From Diadophis punctatus similis (taxonomy: Eukaryota; Chordata; Lepidosauria; Squamata; Dipsadidae), in the NCBI GenBank assembly GCA_023053685.1, contig JALIGW010000016.1:3772501-3836500 (forward strand): a DNA stretch of 64,000 nt, given 5' to 3'. The first letter of the stretch is position 1. Each line of letters starts with the position of its first letter. Below the pieces are notes generated by a model that saw nothing but the letters and a program-made list of their open reading frames with translations, did no database searches and was not told the origin of the DNA. The translations under genes were made by a program, and so were the position numbers. Below, in pieces: positions 35,460 through 46,597 of this stretch.

Positions 35460-36300
35460 GAATGCAACTAGTCCCAACCATTTTGGACTCTACTGGTGTA
35501 GCCTTTGACTGCAGCAGCAGTCATCCAAAGATCACTTTTAAATTTCCAAAGACAGGCAGCACCAACTAGCAGATTGCAATTTTTTTTAATGCAATGCTGA
35601 TTTGCTGGGTCTGTTTCTGCAGCAGCTGTCCCTGAGGACTTTTCTCCTTGACAGTCTCTAGCTCAGCCAAGAGACTGCAGTTAAGCCATCCCTGTGTTTC
35701 CAAAACAGCCTGGGGCCAGAGGAGGCTGGCTTGAGTTCTGATAAACTACTCAGTTCAGGGTTGCCTAAAATTCTAAAACTAAGGGCAGCTGCCTAAGTGA
35801 TCACCGGAAGTGGAGCAGGAAGGCAAATGGGGAGGGTCAAAAGTTATATTTACAGTTAGGCTAACAGAACATGGTAGGTACAGGTATACGTTGAACATCC
35901 AAATTTTATTCTTTCTGGTTTTTGCAGACATTTTCCATTGAAAGAACTCATGTGGAAAATATCAAATAAGAGTGCTCTAATTTGTGCTGGTAATGAATCA
36001 ATTCTTGGTCAGTCTTATAATAATGAAAGCAGAAAGAACCTTTCTTCAGACTGTGTACTCCAATATATAAGTAAAGGATAATGGAATCCAAACTTATTGA
36101 CGATAACAGGTTGGGTAAGGCTGACCTCAAAGGTTTCTCCTGTCCCACCAATCCATCTCAGAAGAATCCAGTCTCTGTTGCATCAACATTAGGCATCCCT
36201 TCCTGTTTTCAAAGAGAACTGATAGTGTGTGAATAGGCCTGATTTGAGATTCCACCTTTGCCTTCTTATGGCAGATGACTGCAAAGAATATAAATCCTTC
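35460..36300. other. unique DNA, nothing recognised
   Basis: No feature supported. Confidence 0.5.
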
Positions 36301-36385
36301 CATTCCCCACCATTCAGTCAGAAACATCTTCAAGGACAATTTTTTAAAAAGTCCAGTTGCCTTTTGAAAAAGCTCTTTTGGGATT
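36301..36385 (+). mobile_element. fragment of the Penelope-like terminal segment
   Basis: ATCTTCAAGGACAA, AAAAGTCCAGTTGCC, TTTTGAAAAAGCTC and TTTTGGGA follow the order seen at 13560-13620. The hammerhead part is absent. Confidence 0.5.
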
Positions 36386-36534
36386 CGCCTTCTTAATTAT
36401 TTTCTGTGAGATTAAACAACCCCCCCCCAAAAAAATTACCAGGCCAGGACTGTGTGCAAAATAAAATTTTATTTCATGCTCATGAAAACATGAACCTTTT
36501 TGTTTTCTTAGATAGCAATACCTTCTCTATAAAG

Positions 36535-36670
36535 CAGGGGGTGTCAAACTCATGTCGCCACTGCAACGTCATGTGACGTATTGGGACTTTTTTCCCTTTC
36601 GCTAAACCGGGCGTGGGCATGGCCAGCGTGTGACGCATCCAGCCTGTGGGCTGGGAGTTTGACAGCCATG
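36535..36670. mobile_element. 136-bp hAT MITE, 'GGTGTCAAACTC' short family
   Basis: Left CAGGGGGTGTCAAACTC, right GAGTTTGACAGCCATG; duplication CTATAAAG / CTATAAAA. The interior CGTCATGTGACGT is palindromic. Close relative of 44590-44723. Confidence 0.9.
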
Positions 36671-36710
36671 CTATAAAAGAAAACATGTTTAAATCAGGTA
36701 GGTTCTAGAT

Positions 36711-36910
36711 CGGGGGTCACCAACCTTTCGGATCCCAGGGACCACTAAATTCATAATTTTAAATCCCATGGACCACTAATATGAATTTTTAAAAAAGATA
36801 AATAGTATTTAGTGCAATATAAAAATGCAAATAATTTTTCTGTGGACCACCAAAATTTTCTTGCGGACCACCAGTGATCCACTGGTGACCACCATGGTTG
36901 GTGACTACTG
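36711..36910. mobile_element. 200-bp hAT MITE, first of a tandem pair
   Basis: Left CGGGGGTCACCAACC, right GGTTGGTGACTACTG; flanks TTCTAGAT (36703-36710) and CTCTAGAT (36911-36918). Confidence 0.88.
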
Positions 36911-36918
36911 CTCTAGAT

Positions 36919-37199
36919 CAGTGGACCCCAACCTTTTTATTGCCGTGGACCGGTCAACGTTTGATAATTTTTCCGCGGCCCACTGGGGGGGGTTTGCGGC
37001 GTCGCGTTGATTATTAAATCAAAACAATCTCAAATATAAACAATTTTAATTTAATTGTATTTAAACATGGCATCAAAATAAAATACAGTTACAACAAAAT
37101 TAATATAACTTAATTTAACATTTTAACTCTCTGGGCGGCCCGGTACCATTTGTTCTGCCGACCGGTACCGGGCCGCGGACCGGGGGTTGGGGACCACTG
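36919..37199. mobile_element. 281-bp hAT MITE, second of a tandem pair
   Basis: Left CAGTGGACCCCAACC, right GGTTGGGGACCACTG; perfect duplication CTCTAGAT at 36911-36918 and 37200-37207. It shares its left duplication with the right flank of the preceding element. GTGGACCGGTCAACG and GACCGGTACCGGG flank an AT-rich core. Confidence 0.92.
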
Positions 37200-37207
37200 C
37201 TCTAGAT

Positions 37208-37632
37208 AACCAAGAACAGCAGAGATTCAAGCCACCTGAGAAATTGAGCATATCCAAACTTGGAGATGTTTAGCATTTCTTAATCCATGGGGATGGATTT
37301 AAACTCTTCAAATGCTTTGAAAGTTCCCTTACGTGCTCATTTCCTAGGATGGAAGATGCAAATAGATTCTTAGGCACCTTTATGACCCCAATTTCATCCC
37401 TCCAAGGAATAAAGCACACAGCAGGTTACATCAGATTTTAAAAGCAGAGCCTGACTTGATTATACTTAGATAGTAAACCGCTAGAAAATTCCTGACTAAA
37501 TTGGGAAGTGGGAAAAGAAGACATGGCAAACAATGTCCATATTGTTGCCAAGAAAATTACATGGATACTCACCGGGAAATGGCTTCAATTAATCAGTTTT
37601 TTTATTTTTAAACAGAAATTCAACATAGTAGA
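37208..37632. other. unique DNA, nothing recognised
   Basis: No feature supported. Confidence 0.5.
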
Positions 37633-37634
37633 TA

Positions 37635-38037
37635 CACTGTATTTTTCAGAGTATAAAACGCACCTTCCCGCCCCCAAAAGAGGGTGGAAATGTTGGTGCG
37701 TCTTATACATCGAATGCAGCCATTTTTTGCCTCCCGAATCCCTGCCCACACGTCCCATTTTTGCAAAAAAATGGGCCCATTTTTCACAAAAACGAGGTGC
37801 GCAGAGGGTTTGGGAGGCCTGCAGAGTGCTTCTGGGGGCTGGGGGAAGGCAAAAATGCTCCCATTTTTTGCCCGTTTTCCAACCATTTTTGCAAAAAATG
37901 GGGCACGCAGAGGGTTTGGGAGGCCTGCAGAGTGGTCCTGGGGGCCGGGAAGGACAAAAACTTTTTTTTCTTACTTACCTCTTTGAAATCTTGGTGTGTC
38001 TTATACACCGGTGTGTCTTATAGTCCGAAAAATATGG
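37635..38037. mobile_element. TA-flanked TIR element, 'ATAAGACGCACC' family, copy 3
   Basis: TA flanks; left CACTGTATTTTTCAGAGTAT, right with GGTGTGTCTTATA doubled and CCGAAAAATATGG. A direct repeat of about 100 bp inside (GGTTTGGGAGGCCTGCAGAG at 37808 and 37912) accounts for the overlapping frames. Confidence 0.87.
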
Positions 38038-38530
38038 TAATAACGGGTGATTTGCATGTCTTACTCTCCAGTCACAAGGTAGTGATAGCAACTTCCATAT
38101 AGAGAAATACACTTGCTTTTTCCATCATTTCTCATTCAGTATGATAAAGCTTCTGAATTTTCTTTCAAAGGAAGAGTTACATAGAACGTCTCTTGGCAAT
38201 AGTATAAATTAAGAAATAGTTAAGAAAGTGTGGGCATCCAGCAAGGCTTCAGAATAATTTCTGAATTTCTCTTTTTCAACTTGAAGGGGGGTGGAAACTG
38301 TTTCTGTTCAAACCCAAAAGACTTCCACCTATGGAGCCTTTTCCAGAATGTGCTACTTTCAGTGAACCTTGCCTTTGAAATATTGTTGGGGAACTGGGTA
38401 GAATCATTCGCCCACTTCTGGGTGGCCCCAGATTGACAGATAAAAGTTATTTATGTCCAGCTTTAGCTTGATAGACTGTTACTTTGGATCCCTAAACTTG
38501 GATCTTTGAAATACTGCCTGAATGTCCAAC
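38038..38530. other. unique DNA, nothing recognised
   Basis: No feature supported. Confidence 0.5.
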
Positions 38531-38538
38531 TTTTACAG

Positions 38539-38856
38539 CAGGGTGTCAAACTCAATTTCATTGAGGGCCACATCAGGGCTGTGGTTGACCTCGGGAGGCC
38601 AGGCGGGCATGGCCGACTGGGTGGGTGTGGCCAGCTGGGTGGGCGTGGCCGACTGGGTGGGCACGGCCAGATTGACGCCACTCCCCAAACTGCTGGCATG
38701 TTTCCTCCTCACACTGGGTAGACCGGGTCGAAGCCATGCTGGCCCGATGTTTCCTCTTCACATTGGGTAGACTGGGCCAAAGCGACGCAAGCCAGCCCCT
38801 TACATTTTCCATCACGGGCCGGATGCAACCTGCAGGCTTTCTGTTTTACACCCCTG
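38539..38856. mobile_element. hAT element, 'GGTGTCAAACTC' family, 318 bp
   Basis: Left CAGGGTGTCAAACTC, right TTTTACACCCCTG; perfect duplication TTTTACAG at 38531-38538 and 38857-38864. Four tandem GACTGGGTGGGYRYGGCC-type units (38610-38670) form a short internal minisatellite. Confidence 0.92.
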
Positions 38857-39023
38857 TTTTACAGAACCAAAGGTCACAGATATCTTTCTGAGGAAGTTAC
38901 TGAGATGAGCTCCCCACCCCCCAAAAAAAGTAGGTGAGACTAAGGCCAAGAAATGTTTTGGGTGCTGCATCGAAAGTTGAATAAAAATATGCAGCTGAAG
39001 ACCCCAGACTCTACTCCCTTGAT

Positions 39024-39062
39024 GTGTGTGTGTGTGTGTATGTGTGTGTGTGTGTGTGTGTA
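39024..39062. repeat. (GT)n microsatellite
   Basis: GT run with one TA interruption. Confidence 0.95.
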
Positions 39063-39328
39063 AAATAAAATAATAATAAAATAATAAAATAAAAAATAAA
39101 ATAAAAAATAAAATAAAATAAAATAAAATAAAATAAAATAAAAAATAAAATAAATAAAATAAAATAAAATAAAATAAAATAAAATAAAATAATAAAATAA
39201 AATAAAATAAAATAAAATAAAATAAAAAATAAAATAAAATAATAAAATAAAAATAATAAAATAAAATAAAATAAAATAAAATAATAAAACAAAACAAAAC
39301 AAAATAATAATTTAATTTAATTTAATTT
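39063..39328. repeat. (AAAAT)n array, first block
   Basis: AAAAT units with slippage variants. On the minus strand it is the tail of the retroposon end at 39330-39460. It yields spurious Phe/Tyr/Ile-rich minus-strand frames. Confidence 0.95.
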
Positions 39329-39462
39329 AATTAAAAGTTCTTATAGGCCGCCCAATCCCGTAGGACTCAGGGCGGCGTACAACAGAAATAAGAACAATAC
39401 AATAAAATAATTTTAGAACATTACACTACTTTAAAGCCATTCATACATGGGAGAATCCGATC
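39329..39462 (-). mobile_element. LINE/SINE 3' end between A-rich arrays
   Basis: Minus strand TTGTACGCCGCCCTGAGTCC then TACGGGATTGGGCGGCCTAT, related to the end at 31403-31470. Confidence 0.65.
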
Positions 39463-39471
39463 TTTTATTAT

Positions 39472-39742
39472 TAAAATAAAATAAAATAAAATAATAAAAT
39501 AAATAAAATAAAATAAAATAAAATAAAATAAAATAAAATAAAATAAAATAAAATAAAATAAAATAAAATAAAATAAAATAATAAAATAAAATAAAATAAA
39601 ATAAAATAATAAAATAAAATAAAATAAAATAAAATAAAATAAAATAAAATAAAATAAAATAAAATAAAATAATAAAATAAAATAAAATAATATAAAATTA
39701 AAATAAAATAAAATAAAATAATAAAATAAAATAATAAAAATA
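39472..39742. repeat. (AAAAT)n array, second block
   Basis: Roughly 270 bp of AAAAT units with AAT interruptions. Confidence 0.95.
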
Positions 39743-40449
39743 TATAACTATTCTGTTCTTTGTGAATATTAAGCTCATTATTAGACATTTCCTCTAATGT
39801 CTGAATGTATTTAAATAAACCTGTGTGAAAAACAACTCAAATCAGATTCCTCTTGTTTGGAAATGTTTAAAGGAATGCATGGTTGTGTCCTTCTCATTTG
39901 AGGTACTAAAGGGAGTAGAGGGCTAGGCTAGGCAAGGTGAAGATCCTTCCAGAGGGCCCTTAAATACTCTTAAGATGAGGTAAGAATATTTTTAAATCGG
40001 CAGAAAAGAAACATAAATTCAGCATCTCTGAGAAATTATCATCTAATGTATCCCAGATGGCATCTTCAATTTCAATGAGTTGGACAGACTTGCACATTTT
40101 TGGCTATTCTTTAAACAATTAGGAGAGAGAAGTTTGCATCGTGTCACGAAAAAAAACCTGGGATGGGTGTCTGGAGTAATGGCATCTGCAAGAAAAAAAA
40201 ATCAAAAATCAGCAAGATGGCAGATGGAGCATCACAGTGCAAGCCCCGCCCCTTTTAGGCAAGCTTCAACATTATACACACATTCTTAAAAAAGACAGGG
40301 TTTGCTTTGTGATGTTCCATCTGCTATCTTGCCAATTTTGCTTTCCCCGCAGAGGCTGTTAGTCCGTATCCGAAGGCTGTCATCTCATAACAGAGATAAT
40401 AGAGGTCCCTGTGAATATTAGTACAAAGCCTTGGTACAAAGTCTGGTTT
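39743..40449. other. unique DNA, nothing recognised
   Basis: CAGCAAGATGGCAGATGG (40211) and an approximate reverse complement, CCATCTGCTATCTTGCC (40317), form a loose inverted repeat; not assigned. Confidence 0.45.
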
Positions 40450-40450
40450 A

Positions 40451-40540
40451 GAATAGAATAGAATAGAATAGAATAGAATAGAATAGAATAGAATAGAATA
40501 GAATAGAATAGAATAGAATAGAATAGAATAGAATAGAATA
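40451..40540. repeat. (GAATA)18 microsatellite at CR1 3' tail
   Basis: Eighteen GAATA units without interruption, abutting the CR1 3' end. On the minus strand the CR1 ends ...CTCTGTT followed by ATTCT units, so the array grew from the CR1 tail. Confidence 0.97.
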
Positions 40541-41937
40541 ACAGAGTTGGAAGGGACCTTGGAGGTCTTCTAGTCCAACCTCCTGCTTAGGCAGGAAACC
40601 CTACACCACTTCAGACAAATGGTTGTCCAACATCTTCTTTAAAACTTCCAGTGTTGGAGCATTCACAACTTCTGGAGTCAACTTGTTCCATAGATTAATT
40701 GTTCTAACTGTCAGGAAATTTCTCCTTAGTTCTAAGCTGCTTCTCTCCTTAATTAGTTTCCACCCATTGCTTCTTGTTCTACCCTCAGGTGCTTTGGAGA
40801 ATAGTTTGACTCCTCTTTTTTGTGGCAACCCCTGAGATATTGGAACACTGCTATCATGTCTCCCCTAGTCCTTCTTTTCATTAAACTAGACATACCCAGT
40901 TCCTGCAACCGTTCTTCATATGTTTTAGCCTCCAGTCCCCTAATCATCTTTGTTTCTCTTCTCTGCACTCTTTCTAGAGTCTCAACATCCTTTTTGCATC
41001 GTGGCGACCAAAACTGAATGCAGTATTCCAAGTGTGGCCTTACCAAGGCATTATAAAGTGGTATTAACATTTCACGTGATCTTGATTCTATCCCTCTGTT
41101 AATGCAGCCTAGAACTCTGTTGGCTTTTTTGGCAGCTGCTGCACACTGCTGGCTCATATTTAAATGGTTGTCCACTAGGACTCCAAGGTCCCTGTCACAG
41201 TTACTACTGTTGAGCAAGGTACCACATATACTGTACCTGTGCATTTTGTTTTTCTTGCCTAAATGTAGAACCTTACTTTTTTCACCATTGAATTTCATTT
41301 TGTTAGATAGTGCCCAATGTTCAAGTCTGTCAAGATCCTTCTGTATTTTGAGCCTATCTTCTGGAGTGTTTGCTATTCCTGCCAGTTTGGTGTCATCTGC
41401 AAATTTGATGAGTTCCCCATCTATCCCCTCGTCCAAGTCATTGATGAAGATGTTGAAGAGTACTTGGGGTACTCCACTCCATACAGTGGAGTACCCCAAC
41501 AAAGCCTTGGGGTATTCCACTGCATACTTCCCTCCATGTAGATGCAGTTCCATTGAACACTACATGTTGAGTGCGGTTGGTCAGCCAGTTTTGAATCCAT
41601 CTTGTGGTGTTGCTGTCTAACCCACATTTTTCTACTTTTTTTAGTAGTAGGTCATGGTCTACTTTATCAAATGCCTTACTGAAGTCCAAGTAAATTATAT
41701 CGACAGCCTTCCTCTGGTCCACTTTGTCAAAGAATGCAATATGATTAGTCTGGCATGATCTGTTGGCTTTTGGTTATTATTTTGTTTGCTTCTAGGTGTT
41801 CGTTGATTCGTTGCTTGATTATCTTTTCCAGAATCTTCCCTGGTATTGAGGTCAGGCTGATAGGTCTGTAGTTTCCTGGGTCTATTTTTTTTTCCTTTTT
41901 TGAAGTTTAGATAGCTAACTTTCCAGTTTGTCATTAT
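40541..41937 (-). mobile_element. CR1 LINE, 5'-truncated, with ORF2 reverse transcriptase
   Basis: Minus-strand coding in three shifted frames. N-terminal part (41934-41695): FKKGKKNRP with RPISLTSIPGK visible in broken form. Middle (41722-41510): IIYLDFSKAFDKVDHDLLLK and CSGIPQG of the RT core. C-terminal part is one open frame of 266 residues to 40753, with FADDTKLAG (catalytic Asp pair, codons around 41392-41403), KMKFNGEKSKVLHLG and RGDMIAVFQYLRG, the usual CR1 end. The 3' end has GGTTGGACTAGAAGACCTCC. Full-length CR1 ORF2 is about 900-1000 residues, so this is roughly the last third to half. A hairpin insertion at 41466-41497 breaks the RT core. The long frame suggests a fairly young copy. 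Confidence 0.95.
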
Positions 41938-42280
41938 AGAGGGAAATTATCTGCTTTTAGTATAATTTCTGCATGGAAACCACCTCAGACCACTTTTTTT
42001 CCAGTAAAAAAAAATGTCCTGCCCCAAAGTCTGTGCCAATCTACAGAAAGTTGGTCACACTGAGCATTCTGAGGCTGATTTCATTGGGCTGAAGCTCTCC
42101 CTCAACCGTAATTAGCTAATTAGCATTCCGAATATCTGCATATCACATCATGGGGCATACATACATACATCAAGGGAGTAGAGTCTTGGGTCTTCAGCTG
42201 TATGTGGTAAGAGAACCAGAATTCATTTTGATTCATTCTGGGGTGTTCAGAGAATAGAGAATTTATAACACATACACACA
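41938..42280. other. unique DNA, nothing recognised
   Basis: No feature supported. Confidence 0.5.
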
Positions 42281-42294
42281 TGTGCGCGTGCGCG

Positions 42295-42336
<42 letters not shown>
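42281..42336. repeat. (CA)n with GC-alternating start
   Basis: TGTGCGCGTGCGCGCACGCA runs into a CA repeat, giving more than 50 bp of alternating purine and pyrimidine. Confidence 0.95.
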
Positions 42337-42337
<1 letters not shown>

Positions 42338-42485
42338 ATTAATCACATTTTCCATATAATACTGGTATGAATGTCAGTTCAGATACAAAGATTATACAGG
42401 TAATTCTGTCAGGAGGTAACTATGTCATGAAAAAAGGTATCTGATATAAGTTTTTTTTCTTTCATTCAATGATATCAGATTTTTG

Positions 42486-42682
42486 GAGATTGCCTAGACA
42501 AGTCCCTACAATTTTCTTGGCAGGATTTTACAGAAGTGATTTGCCATTGCCATTGCCTCTCTCCCAGGGCTGAGAGAGAGTGACTGGCCTAAGGTCATCC
42601 TGGCTTTGTATCTAAGGCAGGACTCGAACTCACAATCTTCCCAGTTTCTAGACCGATGCCTTAACCAATACACCAAACTGAC
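42486..42682 (-). mobile_element. Sauria-type SINE (tRNA head, BovB-like tail)
   Basis: Minus strand: TTGGTGTATTGGTTAAGGC (A box region), GAGTTCGAGTCCTGCC (intact B box), CCAGTCACTCTCTCTCAGCC, GGCAATGGCAAATCACTTCT, then AAAATTGTAGGGACTTGTC, the BovB-type 3' end. Such SINEs are known from squamates and use the BovB LINE machinery. Confidence 0.9.
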
Positions 42683-43313
42683 TTTGGCCTTTACTGAATT
42701 CACATTTACTGCACCCACTACTCTTTCTCCGTAATCTCATTTCAGTTATTTTTTAATGTTACATACAGAGCTTAGAAATCAATAGTTCCCCCCCCCAAAA
42801 AAAAACATAACTGTTACCTATAACATACAGCTGAAATAATAAGGTAATGTTTAGCTCCCATATTAAAAACTACAGAGAGGAATAAAAACAGCATGATACT
42901 AGGGATATAATATAATGAAACAGATTATTACTGTAACAGTAAAACATTGGGGATTAAGGATATGACTTGTAAAATTTCATACACAATTGATTCTGGATCT
43001 TTGCTTGTTTGTTATATACAAAGCATGCAATTACTTTGATCCTGATACCATGATTACAAGAGTTCACTGACTGCAAGTGAATCTGCATCTTAAAAATGTA
43101 TATTTTGATCATAAGTTTGGATAAGTCATTTAAAGCAAGCCAATTAATGGCTAAGGCGAGCAAATTGTTCCAGCAGGGAAGAGTTGATAGGGAATGTTCC
43201 TACTATTCTTTTATCAAGTAAATTATCGGTACTATTTTGCTAAACTTTTCTGGAATTTGTGTTATCTCTGATAGAAATTTCCAAGCCTAGATTGGAACAC
43301 ATAAACAGATTCC
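42683..43313. other. AT-rich unique DNA, nothing recognised
   Basis: No feature supported. Confidence 0.55.
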
Positions 43314-43503
43314 TGGCGATTGCTTGAACAAATCCCTGCAGTTTTCTTGGCAAGATTTCAGAAGTGATTTGCTATTGCCCCTTCTGAAGGCTGAGAAAGA
43401 GTGACTGGCCTAAGGTCACCCAGCAGACTTCATGCCTAAGGCAGGACCAGAACTCATGATCTCTCAGTTTCTAGCCTTACGCCTTAACCACTACACCAAA
43501 TGG
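43314..43503 (-). mobile_element. Sauria-type SINE, second copy
   Basis: Same layout as 42486-42682, with GTGTAGTGGTTAAGGCGTAA at the head and CTGCAGGGATTTGTTC at the tail; B box degenerated to GAGTTCTGGTCC. Confidence 0.88.
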
Positions 43504-44581
43504 GTTGTCTTGTACATTATATACAAACTGCTATATATTTAATTGTCAATTCTGCATATATAGCTTTTAGGATTTGAATTTTAATTGGTCCCTAATTTTT
43601 AACATGCGCTTGCACAAATGTTGTTGTAAATATTTTTTATCTTTGCTTAATAATGCAAACAAAGACTTTATTTTTAACCATACTTTTATACTTTCCAGAT
43701 CTCTGTGCCAGAGCAATCCATGTATTAGTTGACTTTATGCTGGGTTACAACATAAATATGCCCAATGAATATGCCCAATAAAACACAAAATAAAATTATG
43801 CAACATATAATGGCTATTCCTCAGAATTCTGAAGTTCACACATCTGCAGGGCACCAAGATCTCCAATTATCACACTGGCTCCCATTACTTCTTCTTCGGT
43901 TTCCTCTCCCTATTAATTAAACAAAATCCTTTCATCCTTCATACTTCCATTACTTGCTCTCTATACCAATCTTATGAACACCATCTAAATCCATGTTGTA
44001 TAATATACATACCATAATAGTCTACCATGCGTACAACACTGCTTTGTAGTCCCAGTTCAGCCGCAATCATTTTAGATTCTAAATAAACTATTCATTCACT
44101 AATTCAAATAACAATTATTTTATTAGAGCCTAGTGACAGTTATAATTATGTTAAAATACTGATAAGCATTGTAAAATAGACAATATGTCCTATCCCTAGA
44201 TAGTCCCTAGATAGTATCCCTAGATAGTGCTACTATCTTGCTACTATCATTGAAAAATGATACCTGCTACAACAGTAGATTTATTTTACTTACTTCTAAC
44301 ATTTATATCCTGCCTTTCTTCCAAATATCTCAAGTCAGAGCACATGAGAGTCATCTGTGAAGCTTATCTTCTCAACACAACCTTGTAAGATAAATTGGAC
44401 TGAATGTGATTGGTGAAAACCTATTGAGGGAGATTTATGGTGAAGGTGACACTCAACCAAATGCTACACTGACTAAAAAGAAGGAAATTAGAATAGCTGA
44501 CATCTCAAGACTGGTTCATATAACTACAAGCCATCAGACATCAATTTAGACAGGAAGAACGAATGTCAAGACCAAGAGTTC
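43504..44581. other. AT-rich unique DNA
   Basis: Only a local CCCTAGATAGT triplication near 44195-44230 is notable. Confidence 0.55.
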
Positions 44582-44589
44582 ATTTAGAT

Positions 44590-44723
44590 CACGGGTGCCA
44601 AACTCCCTGCGTCACGTTGCCGTCACGTGACGTTCCGTGATGTTTTTCCCATTCGCGGAGCTGGGGTGGGCGTGGCCTGCGTGTGATGCATCCAGCCCGT
44701 GGACCGCCAGTTTGACACCCCTG
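44590..44723. mobile_element. 134-bp hAT MITE, 'GTGNCAAACTC' short family
   Basis: Left CACGGGTGCCAAACTC, right CAGTTTGACACCCCTG; perfect duplication ATTTAGAT at 44582-44589 and 44724-44731. Confidence 0.93.
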
Positions 44724-44731
44724 ATTTAGAT

Positions 44732-45415
44732 AATTCGGTGTTTAGTCATGCTATAGCATGTTTGGTTTAGATAACTCTAGTTTGATTATTATGATGAATA
44801 AATCCATTCCAAAGTCCCCATATCATAGTGTCATGCTAATGGCCCATAAAGCATTCTTGGATGAGGAGGAAGAATAAGACATGGCATTAATTCAATCAGA
44901 TGTGGACCTCCAGGCCCCAACAATAGCAGCAAGGCAGAATGATATCCTAATGTGACTAATTATGTTTCTAGAAACATAGACCCAGAATCTCAGTTCTGAT
45001 ATCTCAGCCTTCATGAATCCTATTACTTCTGCATCACTTGCTCAACATCTTAACAATGCATGTTATTTGATGACTTGAACACACAGAGAAACAGAGAATT
45101 GTGCTGTTGTGTGAGAAGATACCTTGCATAAGGCAATCTCCTGAATAGCAGGCTGGTGGCTCAAGTAACTCGATATTGGGAACTGAATGTTGACTGCAAT
45201 CAGATTGAGGATGGGAGCTTCCTGTCTTTTAGAATTTTGCTTTGCTGGATTATAATGCTAGAATAATTTTCTGTGACAGCCCAACACCTGGCATCCTTCA
45301 AGCTGCGAAAGTCACGTCAGATCCAAGATATAATTCTGCTAAGAATTCCATTTTATTTGAATAGGGATTGGAATAATAGTATGGCTTCATCTGATGAGTT
45401 TTGTTGCCGTTGCTG
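44732..45415. other. unique DNA, nothing recognised
   Basis: No feature supported. Confidence 0.5.
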
Positions 45416-45873
45416 TTTCAAATATTTATTAGTTTATCAAAATATAAAATAAAGATGTACAAAGAAAAATAAAAATAAGAGAAAAATAAGGGAGAAAAAG
45501 AGAAAGAGAAAAAAGTGTAGGGTAAGGGGGAAAGAAAAATAAAAACATTGACTTCCGGCTCCTTTTGATGCAGTAGAATAAGGTGGTAACATCAAACCTC
45601 AACTTTTTAATTTTATATAATAATATATACCAGCCATTTCTATAACAACACACTTATCTAGTCATCAAAACCCCAAATCAAAGTTTTACTTTTTTCCACC
45701 TCAAGCACGAAGTCCAAAAGTGCTTTCCAAGTAGAAACAAAATTAATTGCATTTTTTTCTTTAATCAAAGCAGTCAATTTTGCCATCTCTCCTAATTCCA
45801 TCAACTTTTGCAGCCATTTGTCCACTGTGGGAATCAAAGTATCCTTCCGTTTCTGTGCATAAAGTATTATAGG
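45416..45873 (-). mobile_element. L1 LINE 3' end with ORF2 C-terminus
   Basis: Minus-strand frame from 45870 to a stop near 45655 reads ILYAQKRKDTLIPTVDKWLQ, KLMELGEMAKLTALIKEKN and FVSTWKALLDFVLE. This is the C-terminal pattern of L1 ORF2 (AEMAKLTALIREK...WKPFLDF). No stop interrupts these roughly 70 codons, followed by a 3' UTR that ends in an A/T-rich tail. It is 5'-truncated; the hAT MITE at 45882 lies immediately upstream on its strand. Confidence 0.82.
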
Positions 45874-45881
45874 TTACAACC

Positions 45882-46204
45882 CAGGGGTGGGTTCCTCCCG
45901 GTTCGGACCGGATTGCCCAAACCAGTAGCAACCCGCTGGTGACATCACCCTCGGTGCTGTTCCTTGCGCGCCGCCATCTTTTTGGGGGGATTTTTCCCCT
46001 TCCACAGCTTGAAAAAGGGCCCGCCCACCCGCCCGCTGGTGAATTCTATCCTTTATTTCTTTGCCTGAAGCACCGGATGACCTCCTCAGCTGTGTTTTGG
46101 GATAATTCCTGCTTCTGAGCATGCGCGGAAGCCAAATCACACGAGGGGACGCACGCGAAACATCGCTATGCGAACCGGTGGCAAAGGTAAGTGGAACCCA
46201 CCCG
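45882..46204. mobile_element. hAT MITE, 'GGTGGGTTCC' family, 323 bp
   Basis: Left CAGGGGTGGGTTCCTCCC, right GTGGAACCCACCCG; perfect duplication TTACAACC at 45874-45881 and 46205-46212. Interior GCCGCCATCTTTTTG and GAGCATGCGCGGAAGCC. Confidence 0.92.
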
Positions 46205-46212
46205 TTACAACC

Positions 46213-46597
46213 AACACCTTAAATTAAACCCTGAAGTACACTGACAGCACCCCCCCCAAAAGCTTACAGAGCAGAAGTATAACCTGCACTCTGATGCAAG
46301 AGCATCAGTTCCAGTGCATTCTGTGCCAGCTGTAGCTTCTGGATGTTCTTTACAGGGTTCCTCATGGAAAGCAAATTGCAATAATCCATTTAGGAGGTGA
46401 CCAAGACATGAGTAATCACAAGCAGGGCTTCACAGTCCAGGAAAGGGCACAATTGGAGGGCAAAACAAAGCTATGCAAAGGCCCTCCTTCCAATGGCTGC
46501 CACCAGTTGTACAAACAGGTATTGTGAATTCAGGAGGACTTCCAAATTGCACGTTGGTTCTATTTAGGGCAGTGCAACCCCATCCAGAACTTGATCC
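46213..46597. other. unique DNA, nothing recognised
   Basis: No feature supported. Confidence 0.5.

Noticed and set aside
38812..39788. Phe/Tyr/Ile-rich frames that look like membrane proteins
   Set aside because: Translation of AAAAT/ATTTT pentanucleotide arrays.
44732..44770. Small GCTATAGC-type palindrome as a regulatory site
   Set aside because: Short palindromes of this size are expected by chance over 64 kb.
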